A stretch of DNA of 35,350 nucleotides from ANME-2 cluster archaeon (GCA_014237145.1 JAAXOC010000086.1:1-35350); one strand, 5' to 3'. Positions 1 through 9,005 are shown, counted from the stretch's first letter. Numbers and translations are program-made. Notes: generated by a model not told the origin, from the letters alone.

Positions 1-111
1 TCGGCATGTGTCCCCGAACCAGTGACAGATGCCAGGCTGCGGGAGTTGACTGGTTAATGTTCATACTTCTATGGAATATTAAATGATCATCGATTTTCGG
101 GTATTGACCCG

Positions 112-840
112 CTAATCTACTGAAGTTTTTGAATAAGGAAACGTCAAAAGTTCCTCCATTGACCAGATATGATCTGTTTTTCCAGCCGCCATCATCGGTG
201 TTCTCTGGATATACTTTCGATTCGTAATATCTTCATCACCTTGATTGATTTTTAGTTTTAATCCAGAATGTGGCCTTACAAAATTAAAAAATGACTTATA
301 ATATATCATGTGCTTATTTAACCAGTAATCTTCCTTTGAAAATCCTATTGTTTTCCTTGCAAGACGTTCATTTTCTTGACGGAATGTCAAATTTTGTCGC
401 TCAATGTGAGAAGTTGTGATATCAGATGGTGATATATTTTCCATATTCCCGAATATGATCTGCTTATGTACTTTAACGAGCTTTCCCCCTTTTCGTTCTT
501 TTATTACCTGTGCATACCTTAGATTTGTTCTTGGTATCTTGTATGGTTTTTTAGGTCTTCCTCTCTTTCCAGTTTTAGGAGGCGTTACTGTCTCGTTATA
601 GAGATCAAAAAGAGCCACCCTATACTGATTATTCCCATCACTTACAAATAAAGGCAACTCATTGTCTTTATCGAGACATGAATCGATTCCCTTGATTAAT
701 TCATCAGCTGACTCTTGCATCCTTGGGCCAACAACTATGCTAAGAAGCAATCGTGACTCTTTTGCAAAACCTACCCATATCCACCGTTCTTCCTTAGGGT
801 CTGCCACTCCCGGAATTGGTTTTTTTTTACAAAAGTCCAA
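112..840 (-). CDS. IS1-type transposase, C-terminal catalytic frame (InsB-like)
   Basis: This frame encodes the DDE catalytic part of the transposase. The motif IERQNLTFRQENERLARKTIGFS (about residues 146-168) is the conserved IS1 InsB block, and VSDGNNQY (about 66-73) supplies the second acidic region. It has no good start of its own: the open frame begins at a TTG just before the A9 run. It is most likely expressed only by -1 frameshifting from the upstream frame, giving a fused protein that reads FVKKK then PIPGVADP. The frame looks intact, so the element may still be active. Confidence 0.75.
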   Translation of the reverse strand: MDFCKKKPIPGVADPKEERWIWVGFAKESRLLLSIVVGPRMQESADELIKGIDSCLDKDNELPLFVSDGNNQYRVALFDLYNETVTPPKTGKRGRPKKPYKIPRTNLRYAQVIKERKGGKLVKVHKQIIFGNMENISPSDITTSHIERQNLTFRQENERLARKTIGFSKEDYWLNKHMIYYKSFFNFVRPHSGLKLKINQGDEDITNRKYIQRTPMMAAGKTDHIWSMEELLTFPYSKTSVD

Positions 841-1238
841 AGTTCGTCTAATTCAACTTTTGAGATTTCTAGATCCTTAAGAAAGATATCATTCACCTTT
901 TCACTATGATTTGCGGCTCGGAGAAGCCAATCTCTGACTGTATCTAATTTCACATCCAATATATATGATATTTTTCTAAGAGGGATATCACTAAGAACCA
1001 TTTTTAGTGCAAGAATAAATGTATCCTTTTTCGTCCTGAGGTCGTAAAAGACCGTCTCACTCCGGCTATTGAATGATTTCCCACATGTTCTACAGATAAA
1101 TTTCCTGACTTTTTCATTTTGTGTTTCGTATGTTCCATTTCCAGCAATATTTCCCATGTCAGTCATTCCATAGTCAGGACACAAAACATTAGGGCAGGCA
1201 ATATCAGTGAATTTTGATTTTGGACCACGTGTTCCCAT
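771..1238 (-). CDS. IS1-type transposase, N-terminal frame (InsA-like)
   Basis: This is the upstream frame of the insertion sequence. It carries a zinc-ribbon with Cys pairs (CPNVLC and CRTC, roughly residues 15-70), then a helix-turn-helix region (IPLRKISYILDVKLDTVRDWL), and it ends just after the start of the catalytic domain at DELWTFV, the first DDE aspartate motif of IS1 transposases. I chose the ATG at 1238; a GTG three codons upstream is also open. The frame overlaps the next one at a nine-A run (820-828), where a -1 slip would join them into one transposase. Without the slip the product would be a DNA-binding protein with an out-of-frame tail, like InsA of IS1. Confidence 0.75.
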   Translation of the reverse strand: MGTRGPKSKFTDIACPNVLCPDYGMTDMGNIAGNGTYETQNEKVRKFICRTCGKSFNSRSETVFYDLRTKKDTFILALKMVLSDIPLRKISYILDVKLDTVRDWLLRAANHSEKVNDIFLKDLEISKVELDELWTFVKKNQFREWQTLRKNGGYG

Positions 1239-1370
1239 ATTAATCACTAATGATTATATTGTTTTGAAAGTACTTGAAACATCAGTAGATTAAGGGGTCA
1301 ATATCCAATTTCTTTGGAATGCATAAATTTCATCATAATAAATGTGAATTGATATGAAATGTCTATTTTT

Positions 1371-2660
1371 TTATTCAAAATTATCTTCGTTTATCTCTAA
1401 TTTTATTGGACTTACAATTTCAAACGTTTTATTATTTTGGATTAATTTATATATTTCTTCGTACTTATGTGTTGTTTTATTATACACATAAAGAGGATGT
1501 TTTTTTGACAAACAACGCTTTGTATAATAATATCTAAATTTTGCCTCGATTCCATACTTCGATAAGGGGGGATGTGAAATGATCTCATTTATATTTTCTT
1601 TTATGGATTTTTTGATAAGTTTCGATTCAGATTTTTTCATCATTTCAAAGAATATACTATAATTTACTTTGATGATCTTGTGTTTTACATCTGGCTCTTC
1701 ATCTGCGATTTCAACACAAATTGTCTTTATCATATCTTTAAAGTCTGATTTAATGTTTTTGTGTAAAATTTTTGCAAATTTCAAAGCTCTCAAGTTCAAA
1801 ATTGTTTCGGAAAAATTATCTTGTGCATATTTTCCACTTTTAACCAGTTGATATTTCTTTTGTCCAGATTCAAAAGTACATTGTAGATAGTTCTGGAACA
1901 TATCGATATAGCTTTCATTTAATTCCAAACCAATAAATTTTCGATTCATGTAAGCTGCTTGAGCAAGTACAGACCCTGATCCCGCAAAAGGATCTAAAAT
2001 AACATCACCTTCATCAGAAGTTAATTGTATCATTCTTCCAATCATATCGGTTGGTAGAGGGCAAAAATGTCGGATATATTTATTTCCCCAAAATCCTTGT
2101 GTTGGAATATCATAATTCCAAATTTCATCAGGAGCTTTTCCTTTAGGATTATATCGTTCAGGATATCTTATCCACCATTTTTTTAGAAACTTAGTATTAT
2201 ATTCACGCGCTTCATCTTTATAGTATTTATAGTTCTTATTTTTAATGAAAAAAAGAACGTATTCAAACTTATTTTTTGTTTGTCCTTTATGGCTCCATGG
2301 AACCGTTTTATCTTTATTCCAAATAATAATGTCATGCAGTTTCCATCCCACTTTTTTTATTGTATTTGAAAAATCAAATGGTAGCGGAACTACCTCCCCA
2401 TTATTTTTAAATGTGTCAATGACAACCCACAAACATCCTGTGTCTTTTGTGACGTGATATATTTTTTCAAAAACTCTTTCCAAATCATCAAGATACTCCT
2501 CATAGGACTGACCAAAACCAATTTGTTCACTATATCCATAATCTTTCATATTAAAATAGGGTGGAGAAGTAATAGTTATATCGACAATATTTTTTTTGAT
2601 TACTTCATCAATATTTCTGGCATCTTTATGATGCAGTTTGAATATGTTTTCTGTTGTCAT
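1371..2660 (-). CDS. DNA adenine-N6/cytosine-N4 methyltransferase, beta class, orphan
   Basis: The protein has 429 residues. Motif IV TSPPY is at 31-35 and the SAM-binding motif DPFAGSGS at 223-230. The order motif IV then motif I defines a beta-class amino-methyltransferase of the N6_N4 family, which usually protects DNA in a type II restriction system. Residues ~280-429 are Lys-rich and match nothing I know; they may help recognise the target. No restriction endonuclease gene is recognisable next to it: on one side is the IS element and on the other the repeat patch with an hsdS remnant. The gene is visibly more AT-rich than the ATP synthase operon, which suggests transfer. A TATA-like stretch at 2690-2697 on this strand would give a very short leader; I see no good Shine-Dalgarno. 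Confidence 0.85.
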   Translation of the reverse strand: MTTENIFKLHHKDARNIDEVIKKNIVDITITSPPYFNMKDYGYSEQIGFGQSYEEYLDDLERVFEKIYHVTKDTGCLWVVIDTFKNNGEVVPLPFDFSNTIKKVGWKLHDIIIWNKDKTVPWSHKGQTKNKFEYVLFFIKNKNYKYYKDEAREYNTKFLKKWWIRYPERYNPKGKAPDEIWNYDIPTQGFWGNKYIRHFCPLPTDMIGRMIQLTSDEGDVILDPFAGSGSVLAQAAYMNRKFIGLELNESYIDMFQNYLQCTFESGQKKYQLVKSGKYAQDNFSETILNLRALKFAKILHKNIKSDFKDMIKTICVEIADEEPDVKHKIIKVNYSIFFEMMKKSESKLIKKSIKENINEIISHPPLSKYGIEAKFRYYYTKRCLSKKHPLYVYNKTTHKYEEIYKLIQNNKTFEIVSPIKLEINEDNFE

Positions 2661-2689
2661 TTGTTAGCCAACATTCATGATTTAAAACC

Positions 2690-2697
2690 ATATATAG
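2690..2697 (-). promoter_or_regulatory. TATA-like element of the methyltransferase gene
   Basis: An AT-only stretch (CTATATATGG context on the minus strand) lies about 30 bp upstream of the start codon at 2660. An archaeal promoter at this spacing would start transcription only a few bases before the ATG, which fits the lack of a clear ribosome-binding site. Confidence 0.35.
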
Positions 2698-2734
2698 AAT
2701 TTGTTGTTATCGCGCGTGTTCTTCTACTCTCCTG

Positions 2735-2962
2735 CTGCCCCCTCTCACCTTCCCTCTGCCAGGGTGCCCGTCCCGCTCTGCTCCGCCCGCCCTTCTGGTG
2801 TGGGGGCTGGCAGGCGCTTTTGTGATGCCTTGTGGATGCATGGGTATCCGGGGGTACGAAGTGGATGTTATGTGGTTAGCTGCCGGCAGCAGTTAAAATA
2901 TATTATTTATGAAATACTGCGCCACAAATAACGCAAAGCCAACCCAACAGAATCCTTTGCGG
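2735..2962 (+). repeat. GC-rich intergenic repeat, copy 1
   Basis: This block is repeated about 570-580 bp downstream (3304-3543) in the same orientation. Shared blocks include GGCTGGCAGGCGCTTT, TTGTGGATGCATGGGTAT, GAAGTGGATGTTATGT, TTAAAATATATTAT and ATCCTTTGCGGT. The unit contains a dyad (GCTGCCGGCAGC, 2879-2890) followed by an AT-rich stretch. Related starts recur at ~2985-3020 and ~3590-3650. I see no convincing reading frame in it. The GCAAAG/CTTTGCG words resemble a common type of dispersed non-coding repeat, but I cannot count copies outside this window. Confidence 0.7.
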
Positions 2963-3032
2963 TGAACCAAATAGTGAAAACCAGCCCCCCTCTCGCCTTC
3001 ACTCCACCCTGGCGCCCTTGAAGATTCCCAGA

Positions 3033-3215
3033 TCACCCCGCCAGCACATGATACACAACAGCCTCCATCAATTTCCCGCCCTCGGTCTGCGCCTGAACCA
3101 GCCCGGCCTCCAGTTCATCGCAAAGGGCCATGAGCTGGTCTACTTTAGCAATGATGCGTTTTTGTTCTTCTAATGATGGAATCGGTACCAAATCCTTGTT
3201 GATTTGTGTGAACTT
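3033..3215 (-). pseudogene. hsdS remnant: C-terminal end of a type I restriction specificity subunit
   Basis: On the minus strand this frame reads LVPIPSLEEQKRIIAKVDQL and then MALCDELEAGLVQAQ, ending at a TGA (3033-3035). This is the conserved distal end of HsdS: the proline-rich entry to the target-recognition domain (P-x-P-x-L-E-E-Q) followed by the long dimerising helix. An in-frame stop lies directly upstream of 3215, and nothing of the recognition domains or of hsdM/hsdR remains in the window, so it is a decayed fragment of about 60 codons. It lies between the two copies of the GC-rich repeat, which may have taken part in the deletion. Confidence 0.8.
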
Positions 3216-3303
3216 TTAACCGCTAAGGAAGCGGATTGCGCTGAGCATTTTTAGCCTTCTCTGTGTATCTCAGCGAACTCTGCGGTTAGTATTGAACTGA
3301 TTC

Positions 3304-3543
3304 CAGCCCCTCATCGCCTTCACTCTGCCCTGTTGCCCGTCCCGGTCTGCTTCATCCGCCCTTATGGTGAGGGAGCTGGCAGGCGCTTTACTGGTGCCTT
3401 GTGGATGCATGGGTATTCGGCGGTCCCGGGGTGCGAAGTGGATGTTATGTCGGTTAGCTGCCGACAGCTGTTAAAATATATTATATATGAAATACTGCAC
3501 CGCCAAGAGCGCAAAGCCAGGGCAGTAAAATCCTTTGCGGTCT
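3304..3543 (+). repeat. GC-rich intergenic repeat, copy 2
   Basis: Second direct copy of the unit at 2735-2962, with a small insertion (CGGTCCCGG) near 3420. The dyad is kept in altered form: AGCTG at 3457-3461 and CAGCT at 3465-3469, with CCGA between. Downstream the sequence repeats the CTTTGCG word several times up to ~3560, and a partial third start (CTCTCCTGCCGCCCCCTCTC, near 3598-3617) follows. No gene is apparent from 3216 to 3706. Confidence 0.7.
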
Positions 3544-3706
3544 TTGCACCCTTTGCGGTGAGATACTAATGAACTCCAGCCCCCCTCCATTCTTCAGCTC
3601 TCCTGCCGCCCCCTCTCCCCTTCACTCCTGCCGGGTGCCCCTTACGGTCATTTTGGAATTTAGAAAAACACCTGCGCAATATAAGCTGTACATGCCTAAT
3701 AAGAGC

Positions 3707-3844
3707 CTAATAAAATAGAACATAAGCCATTATGCTATACCCCAGCACCAGCATCATCAGTGAGATGATCCAAAAATAACGAAGAATATAAGCCTTTATT
3801 TCAGGCTCGTTCAACTTCTCAATCAACTTATCCGTTAACGACAT
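3707..3844 (-). CDS. ahaG: small membrane protein at the ahaG position of the A1A0-ATP synthase operon
   Basis: This 45-residue frame starts MSLTDKLIEKLNEPEIKAY and then has one hydrophobic segment (about residues 20-45: WIISLMMLVLGYSIMAYVLF), ending at TAG. It starts 29 bp after the ahaD stop on the same strand. In Methanosarcina the ATP synthase operon ends with ahaG, a very small membrane protein of unclear role found only in this group. Position, size and shape match; I cannot align the sequence here. The Shine-Dalgarno is weak (AGGCG about 6 bases upstream). It is easily missed by gene callers because of its length. Confidence 0.7.
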   Translation of the reverse strand: MSLTDKLIEKLNEPEIKAYILRYFWIISLMMLVLGYSIMAYVLFY

Positions 3845-3873
3845 CCTAACGCCTGATGTGTCGCACAGTATAT

Positions 3874-4491
3874 CTATCCTTTGATGCGTTTGAGCCTGAA
3901 AGTGTTCTCCCTCTCCATCTCATCCAGCCTGAGCATAATAAAATCCCTAGCCTCAGTTAATTCAGGAATGACCTTAAACTCAAGTGCATTGACCCTGCGC
4001 TTGGTCTTCTCGATCTCATCCAGCAGTTTCTTTATAGTGGTCTCGATCTCGGCAGCCAGAATAATCTTTTCAACCAGCACCTCGTAGGCATCAACTGCTT
4101 CATCAATTCTACTGCTGGTGCCGATGATACCATATCCACGATCATTGATATGCTTCCTGACACTGCTTGACTCGATCTTGGGCACAACCACGCCCATTAC
4201 GTTCTTGCTCTGGACTTCCAGGGACGGTGTGTCCTTAAAAGAAAAAGCAGTGGATTTGACTGTCACAGTACCTTCCACTGACTTGGCAATATTGACCTTT
4301 TCCATTGATATATCGAACTGAACGTCAAGCTCGGTCCTGATGCTCTTAGCTTTCTCCAGTATCTCAAAGAATTCCAGAATCAACCCATCACGTTTCATCT
4401 TGAGCAATTTATGTCCACCCTCAGAGAGCTTGATCTTCTTTTTCAGCTCGATAAGTTCTGAACGTGTGGGTTTAACATCCTGTATAGCCAA
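3874..4491 (-). CDS. ahaD: A1A0-type ATP synthase subunit D (central stalk)
   Basis: Subunit D forms the long coiled coil of the central rotor shaft that turns inside the A3B3 head and links it to subunits F and C. The 205-residue protein is alpha-helical throughout, with the family start (VKPTRSELIELKKKIKLSEGGHKLLKMKRDGL) and a C-terminal helix (RRVNALEFKVIPELTEARDFI) that pairs with the N-terminal one. The start is a TTG at 4491, supported by GGAGG eight bases upstream; no ATG fits the family N-terminus. It begins 25 bp after the ahaB stop and ends in TAG. Confidence 0.95.
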   Translation of the reverse strand: MAIQDVKPTRSELIELKKKIKLSEGGHKLLKMKRDGLILEFFEILEKAKSIRTELDVQFDISMEKVNIAKSVEGTVTVKSTAFSFKDTPSLEVQSKNVMGVVVPKIESSSVRKHINDRGYGIIGTSSRIDEAVDAYEVLVEKIILAAEIETTIKKLLDEIEKTKRRVNALEFKVIPELTEARDFIMLRLDEMERENTFRLKRIKG

Positions 4492-4516
4492 AGTCTAATC
4501 CTCCAAAGATCCAGCT

Positions 4517-5893
4517 CTATTTCTTATGGGCCGGATGGTATTTCTCTATGAACTTGTTATCGATCCTGGTCAGCATCGACTCCGGGAGTTCTGAAAGCAT
4601 TTCCCACCCGATAGTGAGGGTGGTCTCGATATCCCTGTCCTCGTCCAGACCCTGCCTGACAAACCTGTCCTCGAACATATCAGCAAATTCCAGCAGTTTC
4701 TTATCCCTGTCTGACAGTGCATCCTTGCCCACAATGGCCACCAGGCCGCGCAGGTCCTTACCTTCAGCATAAGCCGCATACATCTGGTCAGATACTGCCT
4801 TATGATCGTCCCTGGTGTGACCTTCACCGATACCGCTGTTCATCAGCCTGCTCAATGACGGCAGCACATTGACAGGTGGATATATGCCCTTCATATGAAG
4901 TTCCCTCGAAATGACTATCTGGCCTTCGGTAATATAGCCGCTAAGGTCAGGAATCGGGTGAGTGATATCATCACCGGGCATGCTCAGGATACTGAACTGT
5001 GTTACTGATCCCTTCCTGCCCTTTACCACGCCTGCCCTTTCATACAAACTGGCAAGGTCAGTGTACATATAACCGGGATAGCCACGCCTGCCAGGTACTT
5101 CTTCCCTGGCTGCCCCCATCTGTCTGAGTGCTTCACAATAGTTAGTGATATCGGTCAGGATCACCAGTACATGCATATCATGTTCGTATGCCAGGTATTC
5201 GGCTGCTGTAAGTGCCATCCTCGGAGTGATCAACCTCTCCACAGCCGGATCGTTTGCCAGGTTAAGGAACACCACTGCCCGCTCTAGGGCACCTGTCCTC
5301 TCAAAATCTGCCATAAAATACTGGGCTTCCTCATTTGTGATACCCATTGCCGCAAAGACAATAGCAAAGTCCTCTTCACTGCCTGGCACTTTAGCCTGTC
5401 TTGCGATCTGCAGGGCAATCTCATTATGAGGCAGACCTGAACCTGAGAAAATAGGTAGTTTTTGTCCCCTTACCAGTGTATTTGTACCGTCAATAGTACT
5501 GATACCTGTCTGGATGAAATCCTCAGGAGGTAACCGGGAATAAGGATTAATGGCTGCACCGTTGATGTCCAGCCTGTCCTCGGGAATGATACGTGGTCCG
5601 CCGTCCAGAGGGTCGCCACTTCCTGAAAGTATCCTGCCTAACATATCAGAGGACACGGCCAGTTTAATGGTCTCCCCCGTGAACCTGACACCGCTTTCCC
5701 TGTTCAGGCCACCTGTACCCTCGAAAACCTGCACGACAACTTTGTCGTGTGAAGTATCCAGTACCTGTCCCCTCTTTGTAGAACCGTCGGGCAGGTTGAT
5801 ATTTACCAGTTCACCATAACTTACAGGTTCGGTCTTTTCCAGGAAAATAAGCGGTCCTGAGATCTCTGTGATGGTCTTGTATTCCTTAGTCAA
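4517..5893 (-). CDS. ahaB: A1A0-type ATP synthase subunit B
   Basis: Subunit B is the non-catalytic nucleotide-site partner of subunit A in the A3B3 hexamer. The sequence follows archaeal B subunits closely, from the N-terminal beta-barrel ([20 protein letters not shown]) through [20 protein letters not shown], the P-loop-like [10 protein letters not shown] and [20 protein letters not shown], to the C-terminal KYHPAH. The frame is open upstream to 5959, but the family start corresponds to a TTG at 5893, with GGAGG nine bases upstream and 8 bp of overlap with the ahaA stop. The product is then 458 residues, close to the ~460 of Methanosarcina. Translation is probably coupled to ahaA. Confidence 0.96.
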   Translation of the reverse strand: MTKEYKTITEISGPLIFLEKTEPVSYGELVNINLPDGSTKRGQVLDTSHDKVVVQVFEGTGGLNRESGVRFTGETIKLAVSSDMLGRILSGSGDPLDGGPRIIPEDRLDINGAAINPYSRLPPEDFIQTGISTIDGTNTLVRGQKLPIFSGSGLPHNEIALQIARQAKVPGSEEDFAIVFAAMGITNEEAQYFMADFERTGALERAVVFLNLANDPAVERLITPRMALTAAEYLAYEHDMHVLVILTDITNYCEALRQMGAAREEVPGRRGYPGYMYTDLASLYERAGVVKGRKGSVTQFSILSMPGDDITHPIPDLSGYITEGQIVISRELHMKGIYPPVNVLPSLSRLMNSGIGEGHTRDDHKAVSDQMYAAYAEGKDLRGLVAIVGKDALSDRDKKLLEFADMFEDRFVRQGLDEDRDIETTLTIGWEMLSELPESMLTRIDNKFIEKYHPAHKK

Positions 5894-7667
5894 TTTGCTC
5901 AGCCTCCTCTGCAGTTGCTGTGGCGGCATAGTCTTCGCTCTTAAGGGAATCGAACTCATCTTCCATCTTGTCTATGACCTTTTTAAGCGCACCTTCGAAA
6001 TCGTCATCAAACCTTACCTTTCCAAGTTCATCCTTGGATTCCAGTTTGACAATGTCCTGCATCGTAACACCGGAATCAAGTGCCACATTTGCCTTATCTG
6101 CAAATTTCTGGATAGTATCAAGGAGCTTGTACTGCCTGTCCATGGGACAAAAGGTATCAACGGGGTGGAAAGCATTCTGCTGCAGGAATATCTCCCTGAT
6201 CATCCTTGTGATCTCCAGAGTCAATTGCTGGTCAGGAGGCAATGCATCCGAACCAACCAGTTGTACGATCTCCTGTAATTCTGCTTCCTGCTGGAGCAAG
6301 TCCATGGCATTATCCCTTAGTTTGACCCATTCAGGGGATACATTATCATTATACCAGTCAGCCAGTCCCTTAGTGTAGAGACTATAACTGCTCAGCCAGT
6401 TAATAGACGGGAAATGCCTCCTCTGGGCCAGCTTTGCGTCAAGTGCCCAGAACACCTTGACAATACGCAGCGTATTCTGCGTGACCGGTTCTGAGAAGTC
6501 ACCACCCGGTGGTGAAACTGCACCGATGATAGTAATGGAACCTTCAAGCTCTGCAAGTGACTTCACCCTGCCTGCCCGTTCGTAGAACTCACTCAACCGG
6601 GCTGACAGGTATGCAGGATACCCTTCCTCTCCAGGCATTTCTTCCAGCCTGGATGAGATCTCCCGCATGGCTTCGGCCCACCTGCTGGTACTGTCAGCCA
6701 TCAGTGATACATCGTATCCCATGTCCCTGTAATATTCGGCAATAGTGATGCCGGTATATACACTGGCTTCCCTGGCTGCCACAGGCATATTACTGGTATT
6801 GGCGATAAGCACGGTCCGCTCCATCAGGGGACGGCCGGTCTTTGGGTCTTCCAGTTCAGGGAACTCGGTGAGCACATCAGCCATCTCGTTACCTCTTTCA
6901 CCACAGCCGATATATACCACGATCTCGGTATCGCTCCATTTTGCAAGCTGCTGCTGGGTGACGGTCTTGCCGCTACCGAATGGACCCGGGATAGCTGCTG
7001 TACCGCCTTTGGCCACAGGGAACATTCCATCGAGAATTCGCTGACCCGTGATAAGCGGGGTATTCGGCGTTAATTTCTTGCTTACCGGCCTGGGCATCCT
7101 GACAGGCCATTTCTGCATCATCTGAAGCTCGGTACCGTCGGTCAAAGTGCAAATCGTATCAACCACTTTAAACTTTCCGTCCTTGATCTCATCAATAGTA
7201 CCTGACACATTGGGCGGGACCATTATACGTTGTTCCACATTAATGGTCTCCTGAACGGTCCCGATCACATCGCCGCCGGAAACCGCATCTCCTGCTTTGG
7301 CAGTTGATTTAAATTCCCAGAGTTTTTCCTGATCCAGGCCATCTGCCATAACTCCCCTCTCGATAAAGTCCCCCATCTTTTCCCTAAGAAGGGGCAAAGG
7401 ACGCTGTATCCCATCATATATACTCTCAAGAAGGCCAGGTCCAAGTTGAACGGAAAGTGGCATACCCGTGTTCTCTACAGGTTCTCCGGGCCTGATTCCT
7501 GCCGTCTCCTCATAGACCTGCACAATGGACCGATCCCCCTCAATTCCGATAACCTCTCCCATCAGACGTTCATGTCCTATTTTGACCACATCATACATCC
7601 GGGTATTGATGCCCTGGATTGTGACCACTGGTCCTGATATCCTATAAATCTCTCCTTTCATTTCCAC
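5886..7667 (-). CDS. ahaA: A1A0-type ATP synthase catalytic subunit A
   Basis: This is the catalytic subunit of the archaeal ATP synthase, which makes ATP at the cytoplasmic head using the ion gradient. The P-loop GPFGSGKT is at residues 228-235, preceded by the non-homologous bulge domain (about 110-195) that distinguishes A subunits from F1-beta; [14 protein letters not shown] and [27 protein letters not shown] follow. A GTG at 7667 gives the family start MEMKGEIYR and has GGTG seven bases upstream; the ATG two codons later would overlap the ahaF stop as ATGA but has poorer spacing. The C-terminus carries an acidic/Ala tail ([13 protein letters not shown]). Confidence 0.96.
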   Translation of the reverse strand: MEMKGEIYRISGPVVTIQGINTRMYDVVKIGHERLMGEVIGIEGDRSIVQVYEETAGIRPGEPVENTGMPLSVQLGPGLLESIYDGIQRPLPLLREKMGDFIERGVMADGLDQEKLWEFKSTAKAGDAVSGGDVIGTVQETINVEQRIMVPPNVSGTIDEIKDGKFKVVDTICTLTDGTELQMMQKWPVRMPRPVSKKLTPNTPLITGQRILDGMFPVAKGGTAAIPGPFGSGKTVTQQQLAKWSDTEIVVYIGCGERGNEMADVLTEFPELEDPKTGRPLMERTVLIANTSNMPVAAREASVYTGITIAEYYRDMGYDVSLMADSTSRWAEAMREISSRLEEMPGEEGYPAYLSARLSEFYERAGRVKSLAELEGSITIIGAVSPPGGDFSEPVTQNTLRIVKVFWALDAKLAQRRHFPSINWLSSYSLYTKGLADWYNDNVSPEWVKLRDNAMDLLQQEAELQEIVQLVGSDALPPDQQLTLEITRMIREIFLQQNAFHPVDTFCPMDRQYKLLDTIQKFADKANVALDSGVTMQDIVKLESKDELGKVRFDDDFEGALKKVIDKMEDEFDSLKSEDYAATATAEEAEQID

Positions 7668-7960
7668 AGATCAACACCTACTGCTTGTTTTATTTTATCT
7701 CTTAAATTTGAACTTTCACCTGCACCGCCCAGTGCAATTGTCGTGGGCGTAACCAGTTCATCCAGCATATTCTGGAAATTCTCAGGCAAACTGGCCAGAT
7801 CATCGTTGTGGATAACTAATACTCCTATTTCCCTGTCGTTAAGTACATTCTGAATAATAGGTATAAGATCATCCTTTCCGTTTGTTTCATGGATATTTCT
7901 TATACCGGCAAGTCTGAAGCCAAGAGTAAATTCACTGCTTCCAATTACTGCTATCTCCAT
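7658..7960 (-). CDS. ahaF: A1A0-type ATP synthase subunit F
   Basis: Subunit F is a small Rossmann-like protein that binds the central stalk subunit D. The 100-residue sequence starts [20 protein letters not shown], the hallmark of the family (compare the V-ATPase F subunit), and has the [16 protein letters not shown] strand-loop region. It starts one base after the ahaC stop, with GGTGATG just upstream of the ATG, and overlaps the GTG start of ahaA. These tight junctions point to one transcript with coupled translation. Confidence 0.95.
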   Translation of the reverse strand: MEIAVIGSSEFTLGFRLAGIRNIHETNGKDDLIPIIQNVLNDREIGVLVIHNDDLASLPENFQNMLDELVTPTTIALGGAGESSNLRDKIKQAVGVDLWK

Positions 7961-7961
7961 A

Positions 7962-8996
7962 TCACATCACCAGGTGTTTCTTTATGATATCATCAGACAA
8001 TGCAGATTCTTTGCCTCTGGCTATCGTTCTAAGATTGTTTATTTCATTATTCTTTCTGACTATATAATCAAAAATAGGTAAAATTGATAGTGGATAATAG
8101 TGCGATACTTTTGATGAATATTTCATTGCATATTTATCCAGTTCTGCTTCCACGTCCATAAGGGAGGGCATATCTTCACTGATCACTTCTGAAAGTGAAG
8201 ACCAATATGAATAATCTTCCTGGCTTTTAATGAAATCCGGCCATGAGAGAGAGACCAGACGACGTAGATCTCCATCTTTCAGTTCAGCTCCGCCAGGTAT
8301 TAACAGTTCCATTATCTCATCCCTGGGAAGGTCTGCCTTTTTAGTCCTGAAAAGAGTCTTAAGGTTTTTAAGGTCAATTTCGGTCCTGATGAATTTCAGG
8401 CTTAACTTTTCACCCTTGGATTTGTCCATTGAAGAAAGTATTCTGGAATAATATAACTTATCCAGATTGTTCTCGACAGTTGACAGCATTCCGCCCTGGT
8501 AATCGGAAATGACAGAATGATATGGGGTATTTTCAAGAGCAACCTTAATATCATCAATTGATTCCATACTGGCAATGGAGTTAAGTTGACGATATCCCAG
8601 TTGTCCTGCTGCCACCACGGCCTCCTGTATCTCTTCAAGAGGAGCTCCGTAATATTTTCCCCTGAGTATGGTCTTGATATTCCAAATATCCCAGTACCTC
8701 AGGTATTCTGTGATCAAATAGTGTGGTTCATCCTGGGAAATACGTAACAATTTCCTGTATGTCCTGGCAAGATTCTGATTGAGGGCATGCTCTAAAAGGT
8801 CTATGCCGCTGTATTTCTGTGCAAGCTCATCCACATCCTGTTTATATTCTGACTCACCGATAAAACGTGTGATCTCAGGAAGGTCCATGTTCATCATCTT
8901 TGGATAAACTTCCTTCTGGATCAGCTTGCTCTTCATAGCCCTGACCCGGGCCGTAATGTATGCATACTTTTTACTGCCCCGGCGATTAAAGAACAT
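7962..8996 (-). CDS. ahaC: A1A0-type ATP synthase subunit C
   Basis: Subunit C is the funnel-shaped connector between the membrane rotor ring and the central stalk D/F. The 344-residue protein is mostly helical and has the three internal repeats expected for the family, each with a YYxxL/WDIxN-type segment (for example YLRYWDIWNIKTILRGKYYGA near 95-115 and EIDLKNLKTLFRTKKADL near 205-222). GAGGT lies about six bases upstream of the ATG. It follows ahaE after a 9-bp gap on the same strand. Confidence 0.93.
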   Translation of the reverse strand: MFFNRRGSKKYAYITARVRAMKSKLIQKEVYPKMMNMDLPEITRFIGESEYKQDVDELAQKYSGIDLLEHALNQNLARTYRKLLRISQDEPHYLITEYLRYWDIWNIKTILRGKYYGAPLEEIQEAVVAAGQLGYRQLNSIASMESIDDIKVALENTPYHSVISDYQGGMLSTVENNLDKLYYSRILSSMDKSKGEKLSLKFIRTEIDLKNLKTLFRTKKADLPRDEIMELLIPGGAELKDGDLRRLVSLSWPDFIKSQEDYSYWSSLSEVISEDMPSLMDVEAELDKYAMKYSSKVSHYYPLSILPIFDYIVRKNNEINNLRTIARGKESALSDDIIKKHLVM

Positions 8997-9005
8997 CTTA
9001 ATACC

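Larger units (their letters stand above)
99..1306 (-). mobile_element. IS1-family insertion sequence, apparently complete
   Basis: The element is about 1.2 kb and is bounded by imperfect inverted repeats. The left end (99-128) contains TATTGACCC and TAATCTACTGA, and the right end (1278-1306) carries the same blocks in inverse orientation with a few mismatches. Inside are two overlapping minus-strand frames typical of IS1: a zinc-ribbon/HTH frame and a DDE catalytic frame joined at a run of nine A. The stop codon of the second frame lies inside the left inverted repeat, as is common in compact elements. I compared 8-9 bp on each side and saw no clear target duplication, so the exact ends may be off by a few bases or the site has drifted. 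Confidence 0.8.

Noticed and set aside
99-1314. Target-site duplication at the IS1-type element
   Set aside because: The 8-9 bp on each side of the inverted repeats (…GATTTTC and AATTTCTT…) do not match well enough to call.
2454-3569. Plus-strand frames of 76-123 codons across the GC-rich repeat patch
   Set aside because: Their text (SPAAPSHLPS, ARPALLRPP) reflects the repeat composition, and the frames are not conserved between repeat copies.
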